From: JBGTFE01 sp036403235
Lineage (GTDB): Bacteria; Acidobacteriota; Blastocatellia; Pyrinomonadales; Pyrinomonadaceae
Assembly: GCA_036403235.1 (NCBI GenBank)
Contig: DASWRI010000070.1
Location: 1 to 64,000 of the forward strand
DNA: 64,000 bases
Direction: 5' to 3'
The notes below the pieces were generated by a model. The model had not been told where the DNA came from. It worked only from the letters and a program-made list of their open reading frames with translations, and did not search any database. A program made the position numbers and the translations under genes. The first letter of the stretch is position 1; each line of letters begins with the position of its first letter. This document shows, piece after piece, positions 27,306 through 34,487 of this stretch.

Positions 27306-28508
27306 GTGAATGAAACTTTACGCGTCGCGTATTTTCCCGATTCGTTTCTGGAAGTAAACGGCGTGGCGATGACAAGTAACAGACTCGTAGGGTTTGCCCG
27401 AAAGCGCGGCTACCCTTTTTTGTGTGTCCACGCCGGCGAGAAAACCGAAACGCGCGCCGACGGAAGCGTGACTTTTCTCGCGCTCAAACGCTCGCTCGCG
27501 TCGTTTGCGATGGATGAAGGCTTGAAATACGACCCGTTTTTCCAGCGCCACGCCAAACGTGTCCGCACGGAGCTCGAAAAATTCAAACCCGACGTTTTTC
27601 ATATTACCGGCTTGAACGACGTCAGCATCGTCGGCGTCTATCTGGCCTGGAAAATGGGCATTCCGCTCGTCGGCTCGTGGCACACGAACCTGCACGAATA
27701 CGCCGCGCGTCGCCTGCGCACAAAGCTCGGCTTTCTGCCCGAAAAAACAAGATTTTCGCTCACCGAGTTTATCGAGCGCAAAATTCTGGCCGGCGCTCTG
27801 CTTTATTACAGAATGCCGCAGGTTTTGCTCGCGCCGAACGAAGAATTGATTGAAATGCTCGAAAAAGGCACGCGCCGCGAGGGACGTCTGATGATTCGCG
27901 GCGTCGATACGGAGCTTTTTTCGCCGGATAAAAGAACGGTTAGCGACGGCGTTCTGCGGTTCGGTTTTGTCGGCCGACTTCGAGCCGAAAAAAACGTGCG
28001 GCTTCTGGCCGAGATGGAAAAAAAGCTGTTTGCAGCCGGAAAAAAGAATTTCAAATTTTTAATCGTCGGCCAGGGAAACGAGCGCGAATGGCTCGAAAAA
28101 AATATGCAGGCGGCGGAATTTACGGGTTTTCTCGAAGGCGAGCAATTATCCGAGGCTTATGCTAATATGGACGTTTTCGTGTTTCCGTCGGAAACCGACG
28201 CCTTCGGCAACGTCATTCAGGAAGCAAATGCGTCGCGCGTTCCGTGCATCGTAACCGACCAGGGCGGGCCGAAATTTATCGTTCGCGAAGGCGAAACCGG
28301 ATTCGTCGCCAAAAACACGGACGATTTTGTCAGATTCGCGATTGAATTGATAGATAATCCGGAAAAGCTTTTGGAAATGAAAAAAAGTTCGCGCGAGTTT
28401 GCGCTTTCCCGAAGCTGGGACGCGGTTTTCGACAGCGTTTACAGCGCTTACGCCGAAGCACAAGAATATTTCGAAGCCGCGAGGGCGAAAAAAGCCGAAG
28501 AAATTTAA
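27306..28508 (+). CDS. Glycosyltransferase family 4
   Basis: A 400-residue GT-B fold enzyme that transfers a sugar from an activated donor, acting at the cytosolic face of the membrane. Signs: an N-terminal acceptor domain (AYFPDSFLEVNGVAMTSNRL), LRFGFVGRLRAEKNVRLLAEM at the start of the donor domain, and DAFGNVIQEANASRVPCIV, a D/E-x7-E nucleotide-sugar site of the type seen in alpha-mannosyltransferases of the MgtA/PimB branch. GTG start. A membrane protein and another GT4 gene follow at short spacing. Product (glycolipid, capsule or glycoprotein) is unknown. Confidence 0.9.
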   Translation: MNETLRVAYFPDSFLEVNGVAMTSNRLVGFARKRGYPFLCVHAGEKTETRADGSVTFLALKRSLASFAMDEGLKYDPFFQRHAKRVRTELEKFKPDVFHITGLNDVSIVGVYLAWKMGIPLVGSWHTNLHEYAARRLRTKLGFLPEKTRFSLTEFIERKILAGALLYYRMPQVLLAPNEELIEMLEKGTRREGRLMIRGVDTELFSPDKRTVSDGVLRFGFVGRLRAEKNVRLLAEMEKKLFAAGKKNFKFLIVGQGNEREWLEKNMQAAEFTGFLEGEQLSEAYANMDVFVFPSETDAFGNVIQEANASRVPCIVTDQGGPKFIVREGETGFVAKNTDDFVRFAIELIDNPEKLLEMKKSSREFALSRSWDAVFDSVYSAYAEAQEYFEAARAKKAEEI

Positions 28509-28531
28509 GTATTATAGAAACCGTCTTTTTT

Positions 28532-29341
28532 ATGAAAGAAATGACATTTGATGACATCGAGACCGCCGCGGCAGCGCCCTTTACGATTGGCGAGGCGTGG
28601 TCGAATCTTTTGCGAAATCCGTCGCTGTTTATCCGCCATTGGAATTACAAAGGCGCGATTTTGAGCGGCGTTCTGCGCGCGCCGATTTTTCTGCTGACAT
28701 ATTTAATCGGAAAGGAAAGCGTCAGGCTCGCCGTCGGCGCGGCGCTTTTGCAGTTCGTTTTTCGCTTTTTGTTTGCCGGCTTAAGCGGCGCTCTGATTCA
28801 GGGTTTCCGGCGCGTCGAACCGGCCTGGAAAGCGCTCTTATCGATTTTGCTCGTCGTCCCGCTCATCAGCCATCTTTTCGAGTTTTTGATTCAAACCGGC
28901 TTTGCGTATTTTACGAATACGCACGACCACACGGACGAAGCGATTATTCGCTCAATCTGTGTTTCGCTCATTTCGGCGCTGTTCAGCTTATTCATCATGC
29001 GCCGCAACGTGATGATTGTCGGTGAGGCCGGAAGCAAATCGCTTTTCAGCGACGTCGCGCGTCTTCCGATTTTGATGGTTCGTTTTCTTTCGTTTATTCC
29101 GCTCGAACTCGCCGCCATGCTGCGCCGCAAAGAAATAATCGCGCCGATTGCCGGCGTTTTCGGTTTCGGCATTTTTTCGCAAATGATGTGCTGGGCGGTG
29201 ACAAACCGCGCGTTCTGGACGTATAACGGCGGACGCGACATTCCGTTTGTCAAATTCTGGGGCGTTGACGGCGTTATTTTATTGGTTCTCGCCATCGGAC
29301 TGGCGATAATTTATCTCGCCCGCACGAGCCGCGAAGATTAA
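28532..29341 (+). CDS. Multi-pass membrane protein in the glycosyltransferase cluster
   Basis: A 269-residue protein with about five or six transmembrane segments (roughly 45-75, 80-95, 103-125, 140-155, 205-225 and 243-262) and a GRDIPFVKFWGVDG loop. I do not recognise a family. It lies 23 bases after the first GT4 gene and 8 bases before the second, so it is very likely cotranscribed. It may anchor or export the glycan. Confidence 0.6.
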   Translation: MKEMTFDDIETAAAAPFTIGEAWSNLLRNPSLFIRHWNYKGAILSGVLRAPIFLLTYLIGKESVRLAVGAALLQFVFRFLFAGLSGALIQGFRRVEPAWKALLSILLVVPLISHLFEFLIQTGFAYFTNTHDHTDEAIIRSICVSLISALFSLFIMRRNVMIVGEAGSKSLFSDVARLPILMVRFLSFIPLELAAMLRRKEIIAPIAGVFGFGIFSQMMCWAVTNRAFWTYNGGRDIPFVKFWGVDGVILLVLAIGLAIIYLARTSRED

Positions 29342-29349
29342 TTCAAGTT

Positions 29350-30711
29350 GTGGACAAAAAGCCTTTAAAATCCGTTCACATTACGAATTATTATCATAAA
29401 AATTCGGGCGGCATCAGCACCAGCTACAACAATCTTCTGGCCGCCGCCGAACGCCACCGGCGCTACATTCGTCTCATCGTTCCGGGCGAAACCGAATCCG
29501 TCGAAGACGTCAACGAATACGCCAAAATTTACTACGTTCCCGCCAAATATTCGCCGCTTTTCGACAAGCGTTACCGCGTCATGATGCCGTGGCAGTATAT
29601 GCTTTCGGACACGATTATCCGCAAAATTTTATTGACCGAAATGCCGGACATGATTGAAGTTACGGACAAATACACGTTGAGCCTGCTCGGCGTCATGATT
29701 CGGACGAACAACTTCAAAAAAATCGGACGACCGATGCTCGTCCATTTTTCGTGCGAGCGGATGGACGACAATATTTCTTCGTTTTTAACCGGCGGAAAAC
29801 TCGGCCGCTGGTTTGCGCGGCGCGTCATCGGCAATTACACTTTGCCGAATTTCGATTTTCATATCGCCAATTCGCCGTACACGGCCGAAGAATTTTACAA
29901 ATCGCTCGAACGGGCGGAAAATCCGCATCGCTCGGAAAAATTTCTAAACTGGTGCTGGCGCTTTTTCAAAGCACCGCGTGTAGCTTTAGAAGAAAGAATT
30001 TTCGTCTGCCCGCGCGGCGTCAACAGCGCGCAGTTTTCGCCCGGCAGAAAATCCGAAAAAGTCAAAAAAGAGATGCGCGAGCGCGCCGCAATTCCCGACA
30101 GCGCAATCATTTTGCTTTACGCGGGACGCATTTCGCCCGAAAAAAACATCGGACTGCTAATCGATTTTATGGAAATTCTCGGGCGCGATGCAGAAAAAGA
30201 TTTTCGTCTTTTAGTCGCCGGCGCCGGGCCGCAGAGCGATTGGCTGAAAAAGGAAGCCGAGCGACGCGTGCCCGGTAAAATCATCCAGCTCGGCCATCTC
30301 GATAAAGATTTGCTGGCCGATTATTACGCGAGCGCCGACGTTTTTGTTCATCCGAACCCGCGCGAGCCGTTCGGCATCGCGCCGCTCGAAGCGATGGCTT
30401 CGGGAGTTCCGGTCGTCGCGCCGAACGCGGGCGGGATTTTGTCATACGCGACGGATAAAAATATCTGGCTGGTCGCGCCGACCGGAGAAAATTTCGCGTC
30501 GGCGATTCGCGAAATCATTGAAAATCCGTTTCAAACCGCCGAAAAAATAAAAAATGCGCTGGAGACGGCACGCGCCAACACGCGCGAAAAATCGACCGCC
30601 AATCTGCTTGCAACTTACGACCGGATGTATGAAGATTTTCAAAGACGCAATCAGCTTTTTACCGACCGAGAGGCGGCGAAGGATTTTGATTTTAATGAAA
30701 TTATAAAATAA
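29350..30711 (+). CDS. Glycosyltransferase family 4
   Basis: A 453-residue GT-B enzyme, second in the cluster. The N-terminus (YYHKNSGGISTSYNNLL) is the usual acceptor-domain glycine loop. The donor domain has ILLYAGRISPEKNIGLLIDF and HPNPREPFGIAPLEAMASG with the E-x7-E motif. GTG start, 8 bases after the membrane-protein gene. The C-terminal segment after PNAGG is long and charged. A heptamer palindrome follows its stop. Confidence 0.9.
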   Translation: MDKKPLKSVHITNYYHKNSGGISTSYNNLLAAAERHRRYIRLIVPGETESVEDVNEYAKIYYVPAKYSPLFDKRYRVMMPWQYMLSDTIIRKILLTEMPDMIEVTDKYTLSLLGVMIRTNNFKKIGRPMLVHFSCERMDDNISSFLTGGKLGRWFARRVIGNYTLPNFDFHIANSPYTAEEFYKSLERAENPHRSEKFLNWCWRFFKAPRVALEERIFVCPRGVNSAQFSPGRKSEKVKKEMRERAAIPDSAIILLYAGRISPEKNIGLLIDFMEILGRDAEKDFRLLVAGAGPQSDWLKKEAERRVPGKIIQLGHLDKDLLADYYASADVFVHPNPREPFGIAPLEAMASGVPVVAPNAGGILSYATDKNIWLVAPTGENFASAIREIIENPFQTAEKIKNALETARANTREKSTANLLATYDRMYEDFQRRNQLFTDREAAKDFDFNEIIK

Positions 30712-30712
30712 G

Positions 30713-30813
30713 CGGTCGGTGGTCGGTGGTCAGTTATTGATTGAATTTAAATTACGGTTTGTAATTTCTGTTCAACTAGCAACTGACCACCGACCACTGA
30801 CCGCCGACCACTA
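30713..30813. repeat. GGTCGGT heptamer palindrome
   Basis: The left arm (30713-30734) is built of GGTCGGT/GGTCAGT units. The right arm (30781-30813) is ACTGACC/ACCGACC units. It fills most of the gap between the second GT4 gene and the permease gene and ends 4 bases before the permease ATG. Confidence 0.88.
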
Positions 30814-30817
30814 ACAA

Positions 30818-31918
30818 ATGCTCGAATTAGTTTTAGCCAACTTAAAAGTTCGTCCTTTTCGCACGTTGATAAGCATCGTCGGCGTCGCGCTGGGCGTCAT
30901 TCTGGTCGTTCTTTTTACGGGGCTGGCGCGCGGAATGACGGAAGATATGGCGCGGCGCGCTTCGAACTGGAAGGCGGAAATCGTTTTCACGCGTGCGGGT
31001 GCGATGGAATTGACCAGTTCAAATACGCCGGTCAGCACGATATACGCGCAGAAATTGATGGAAATCGAAGGCGTCGCGGCGACCGTTCCGGTTATTCGAT
31101 ACATCACGCCGAACACGAAAGGACGTTGGGGAATCCAGCAGCTCGACGGCGTTGACTGGCAGCCGTTTGCGGCGATGAACGAGATGCGAATCGTCGACGG
31201 GCGCGCGCCCGCCGCCAACGACGAAATTATTCTGGACGAGCGCCAGATGCGCGACGACAAAGTAAACCTGGGCGACCAGTTGGAGCTTTTCGGCGGGAAA
31301 AACTATAAAGTCGTCGGCGTTTTTGCGCCGCCCTCCGGCTCGCGCATAAAAATGTCGCTGGCGGCGATGCAGGAAGCGCTCGAACAGACGAACAGGTGCA
31401 CGTATATTCTGGTCAAAATAAAAGACGGCGCGAACGTGGACGATGTCGCAAAAAAAATCAACGAAGCTTTGCCGGGCAACAAGATAAATCTGACGCGCGA
31501 TTTGATAATCGACGCGCAGGAAAGAGTTCCGGCGCTGAATCTTTTTCTGCGCGTGCTGGTCGGCTTGGGCGCTTTTGTCTCGACGATTTTCGTTCTGCTT
31601 TCGATGTACACGACCATCACCGAGCGGCGCAAGGAAATCGGCATCTTAAAATCGCTCGGCGCGTCGAAATCGTTTATCATCTCGACCATCGAAGGCGAAG
31701 CGTTTCTGATTGGCGTGCTCGGCGTTCTGCTCGGTTTCGCGGTTTCTTTTCTCGCTTCATACGCCATCGGGAAATTGTTCGAGCTGCAATTCGAGTTCAG
31801 TCGCGGCTGGATTTTAACGGCAATTTCAATCGCCGTCGGCGGAAGTCTTTTCGGCGCGCTCTACCCGGCGTGGCGCGCTTCGGCCATCGACCCGGTCGAA
31901 GTGATGGTCAACGAATAA
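30818..31918 (+). CDS. MacB/FtsX-type ABC transporter permease
   Basis: A 366-residue inner-membrane protein with the MacB layout: first helix at about 15-40 after LANLKVRPFRTLIS, a large periplasmic domain (about 45-245), then three helices. The hallmark TTITERRKEIGILKSLGASK precedes the last pair, and it ends PAWRASAIDPVEVMVNE. These permeases work with an ATPase and drive mechanotransmission or lipoprotein/peptide handling. No ATPase gene is beside it, so the partner must be encoded elsewhere. Its ATG directly follows the palindrome, with no clear ribosome site. Confidence 0.9.
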   Translation: MLELVLANLKVRPFRTLISIVGVALGVILVVLFTGLARGMTEDMARRASNWKAEIVFTRAGAMELTSSNTPVSTIYAQKLMEIEGVAATVPVIRYITPNTKGRWGIQQLDGVDWQPFAAMNEMRIVDGRAPAANDEIILDERQMRDDKVNLGDQLELFGGKNYKVVGVFAPPSGSRIKMSLAAMQEALEQTNRCTYILVKIKDGANVDDVAKKINEALPGNKINLTRDLIIDAQERVPALNLFLRVLVGLGAFVSTIFVLLSMYTTITERRKEIGILKSLGASKSFIISTIEGEAFLIGVLGVLLGFAVSFLASYAIGKLFELQFEFSRGWILTAISIAVGGSLFGALYPAWRASAIDPVEVMVNE

Positions 31919-31955
31919 ACGAAATTATAAAATCCCTGTCTATCCCGCAACCCGT

Positions 31956-32804
31956 TTAATTTGCTTTCGATTTTGTCTTGCCGAAAATGGCGAGCGCGAT
32001 GCCGCCGAGAATCGAAGCGGCGGCTAAAACGAGGCGAATCGAAATTTCTTCGGCGAGAAAAATCACGCCGCCGACGGCCGCGAGCAGAGGGACGGCGAGC
32101 TGCAGAATCGCCGCGCGCGTCGCCGTGTGAAATTTCAAAGCGGCATACCAGACCGAATAGCCGATGCCCGAAGCGCACGCGCCCGACAAAATGGCGAAGG
32201 TGAGCCCCTTCGGCGTCGAATGAATCCGCGCTAAAAACGGCAGGCTGACGAGAATTATCATAAAAGACGCGATTACGAAATTTCCCGCCGTCTCGGCCAG
32301 AGGATTTGCGACGCCGCGCCCGCGCAGACTGTAAAATCCCCACGCGACGCCCGCCAGAGCCATCAGCGCCGAGCTTGCGAGCGGCGGCGCGGCGAGCCCC
32401 GGAAAGACGAGATAAATCAACCCGCCGAGCGCCGCGACAAATCCAACCCATTCGAGCGCTCGCGGTCTTTCGCCCGCAGCGAGCGCCGCCGCAATCATCG
32501 TCGCCTGCACCGAACCGAACAAAATCAAAGCGCCCGTTCCGGTCGTCAAATTTATGTAAGCCAACGAAAAACAGGCGGCATAGGCAAAAAGAAAAAACGC
32601 GGAAACTGGCTTTCCGCGCAGTTTTTTCTCGCCAACGCGGCCGAAAAGCAGGCTGATTATGAGCAGCATAACCACGCCCGAAGCGATTCGGACAAGCGTA
32701 AATCCGACCGCGTCAATCTCGTTCGTCTTTAGCGCGAGACGGCAAAGAATCGAGTTAAAAGCAAAACAGGCGAGCGCGAAAGACGTTAAAAGAAACGTTT
32801 TCAT
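31956..32804 (-). CDS. EamA/DMT-family transporter
   Basis: A 282-residue inner-membrane protein with about ten hydrophobic helices in two five-helix halves, the drug/metabolite transporter layout. Examples are FALACFAFNSILCRLALK at the start and a second half opening with NPLAETAGNFVIASFMIILV. The ATG at 32804 was preferred over an upstream in-frame start because it begins directly at the first helix. Substrate cannot be told; amino acids and small metabolites are common for the family. It converges with the permease gene. Confidence 0.85.
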   Translation of the reverse strand: MKTFLLTSFALACFAFNSILCRLALKTNEIDAVGFTLVRIASGVVMLLIISLLFGRVGEKKLRGKPVSAFFLFAYAACFSLAYINLTTGTGALILFGSVQATMIAAALAAGERPRALEWVGFVAALGGLIYLVFPGLAAPPLASSALMALAGVAWGFYSLRGRGVANPLAETAGNFVIASFMIILVSLPFLARIHSTPKGLTFAILSGACASGIGYSVWYAALKFHTATRAAILQLAVPLLAAVGGVIFLAEEISIRLVLAAASILGGIALAIFGKTKSKAN

Positions 32805-32895
32805 TTGATAATCTATATTCCAAACAAAGGCTTTGCACAAAAAGTGGTTAAAATAATAAAAAAAAGCGTTTACAGTCGGAGCGCGGAAATATCGA

Positions 32896-33141
32896 CAAAG
32901 TCGCTGAAAGCGACAAATAATATAGCGTCGGGTTAAGCCACAGGCGCAACCCTACGAAGATTATCAACAATTCAACCGCTCGCTGTAGGCGAGCAACATT
33001 CGCGTCTGTGTTCGACGCCTTCAGCGTCGGCAATGTTTTTCGCAACGGTCGCAGGTTTGCGCTCAACTTCGTCGCAGGGTTGCGCTCAACTTTGTTTCGC
33101 TTAACCCTGCGCTATATTGTTCGTCGCTTTCAGCGACTTTA
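32896..33141. repeat. Long imperfect palindrome with nested GCGCAACCCT units
   Basis: The outer arms (AAAGTCGCTGAAAGCGAC near 32896 and the complement to 33141) pair over about 40 bases, including ATATAGCG and GGGTTAAGC. Inside are repeated modules such as GCGCAACCCT, CTCAACTT(C/T)GT and TCGCAGGGTT, and a second small hairpin GACGCCTTCAGCGTC. It shows no ribosome site or credible frame. Confidence 0.8.
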
Positions 33142-33214
33142 TGCGGACGGGACGGCCGCGCTCCCATTTTTAGCACTTTCTGTAAAAGCCCAAACAAATT
33201 TATAAAACGTCTGA

Positions 33215-33396
33215 GCGAGCGGGCTGTCCGTCTCCGCGAATCGACTGTAGGCGCCCGCAAATGATTTGACCGTCAGCGCGAATGATTTTGACGGCGTCGC
33301 AAATCATTTGTACAGCCTCGCAAAAGTCGCCTGACCGGCATCGCAAATTATCCGTCCGGCGTCGCAAAGGATTTAACCGTCGCCGCAAATCATCTT
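33215..33396. repeat. Degenerate tandem array, 21 bp period (nine units)
   Basis: Units start with GCAAAT or GCGAAT at 33215, 33236, 33257, 33278, 33299, 33320, 33343, 33364 and 33385, that is 21-base spacing except one of 23. The consensus is about GCAAATNATTTGNCCGGCGTC, with the CAAATNATTTG core nearly palindromic. The array ends at the stop codon of the small acidic protein gene, so it could form that transcript's 3' tail. Confidence 0.9.
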
Positions 33397-33625
33397 ACTC
33401 GTCAATATGCGCCACGTCCGACGTCGTGTCGGAGCTGTCCTGAACCGCGCCGACGCCGCTCGTCGGCATCGTTTTTTCGTAGTCTTCGGTCGAATGGTCT
33501 TGTCCGGTCGGCGCCGTTTTGCCGCAGCCGTCGTCGATTGCGTTTACGTCCTCGTCCGATACCGTCCCGTCGCCGTCCGGCAAATTACGTCCCGTTTCAA
33601 TTGTGTCCTTTGTTTCCTGAGCCAT
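33395..33625 (-). CDS. Small acidic protein with a DDGCGK motif
   Basis: A 76-residue protein rich in Asp, Glu, Thr and Gly, with a single cysteine in DDGCGK (residues 31-36). It starts MAQE. The ribosome site GGGAGG, 7 bases before the ATG, is strong and supports expression. The product shares its MAQE start and the DDGCGK motif with the 36-residue peptide encoded just upstream, so they look like paralogues of different length. I recognise no family; no transport or modifying enzyme is beside it. Confidence 0.65.
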   Translation of the reverse strand: MAQETKDTIETGRNLPDGDGTVSDEDVNAIDDGCGKTAPTGQDHSTEDYEKTMPTSGVGAVQDSSDTTSDVAHIDE

Positions 33626-33736
33626 TTTTTCAACCTCCCTTGTCTATTGATTTATTTTCTCAGTTATTTGATATTTTTTCCATCGCCAAGAATTTTTTCG
33701 ACGCCGGGACGCGGAAACACAAGAGAAAGAAAAGCA

Positions 33737-33780
33737 ACCGCGAAAACGCACAATGAAACTCATTACACGTTTTCGCGGCT
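33737..33780. repeat. CCGCGAAAACG inverted repeat between the two small peptide genes
   Basis: Arms of 20 bp with a few mismatches (33737-33756 with 33761-33780) contain an exact CCGCGAAAACG/CGTTTTCGCGG stem. There is no T run. It could separate the two transcripts or be an inserted repeat. Confidence 0.65.
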
Positions 33781-33804
33781 GAAAATGGATATTTTCTCTT
33801 AAAT

Positions 33805-33915
33805 CTATTTTCCGCAGCCGTCGTCGACCGGCTCTTCGCCTTCGTTCGTGCCGCCTTCTTCCGGTTTTTCGTCGCCCGCCGGTTCCTGTTCGAGTTCGTC
33901 GTTTTCCTGTGCCAT
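33805..33915 (-). CDS. 36-residue acidic peptide ending DDGCGK
   Basis: A very small open frame: M-A-Q-E, then a Glu/Asp/Gly/Pro-rich stretch, ending PVDDGCGK and TAG. It has a good CAGGAG ribosome site nine bases before the ATG. The coding case rests on this site, the consistent G/C-ending codons, and the similarity at both ends to the 76-residue neighbour. The single Cys is two residues from the C-terminus. Function unknown. Confidence 0.6.
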   Translation of the reverse strand: MAQENDELEQEPAGDEKPEEGGTNEGEEPVDDGCGK

Positions 33916-34032
33916 TTTATTTATCTCCTGAATTTATTTTTATTTATCGCCCCATACGGTTTGATTGATGAATTAATTACATTGATTCCGGCCTAAAGTC
34001 AATCCAGGATTTCCCTGGCCGTTCGTTTCTTT

Positions 34033-34425
34033 TTAAAATTCTTCATCTTCGTCTTCTTCTTCATCGCCGACTTCGCCGAATTCATAGCCGTCATAGCCGA
34101 CTTCGTATTCTTCGGCGAGCTTTTGAAACTCGACGTTTCTTTCGGCGAGTGATTCGGGCGTGTGAATTTCGACTTTGTCGATTTGCAGCAAATGTTCGCC
34201 CGTCGATTCTTTGGTTTTCTCGTCGGCGAGCTCAAAAATCTCAATAAAATCAAAGCGGCCTTGTTCGAGTAGTTGGCCGAGCTTTTCCAGCTTTTCGATG
34301 CTTTCGTCAATAAAATAAAAGCTGTAAAGCATCTCTTCGTCGAGATTCCAGCCGTTTTCCGTCCGCGCCGTCTCGAAAATCTCGCGAATGTCTTCCAATT
34401 GTGATTCCTTATCTGTAAAATCCAT
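34033..34425 (-). CDS. RraB-like (RNase E inhibitor family) protein
   Basis: A 130-residue acidic cytosolic protein. The C-terminal KLAEEYEVGYDGYEFG matches the RraB signature (L-A-x-x-Y-x-V-x-Y-D-G), and the earlier IEKLEKLGQLLEQGRFDFIEIFEL has the RraB helix-strand pattern. RraB in E. coli binds and inhibits RNase E; members in other phyla have no proven target. The tail is almost pure Glu/Asp. It lies between lysS and the DDGCGK peptide genes on the same strand and might be cotranscribed with them. Confidence 0.7.
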   Translation of the reverse strand: MDFTDKESQLEDIREIFETARTENGWNLDEEMLYSFYFIDESIEKLEKLGQLLEQGRFDFIEIFELADEKTKESTGEHLLQIDKVEIHTPESLAERNVEFQKLAEEYEVGYDGYEFGEVGDEEEDEDEEF

Positions 34426-34487
34426 AATTTTTCCTTCCCTCGTTAATTTATATTTCTAAAAATTTTCAGCCGAATCCGACTGTCAAA

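Noticed and set aside
33407..33802. A 131-codon plus-strand frame opposite the 76-residue peptide gene
   Set aside because: The opposite frame has the strong ribosome site and the paralogue; this frame is Arg/Val/Cys-rich and runs through an intergenic repeat.
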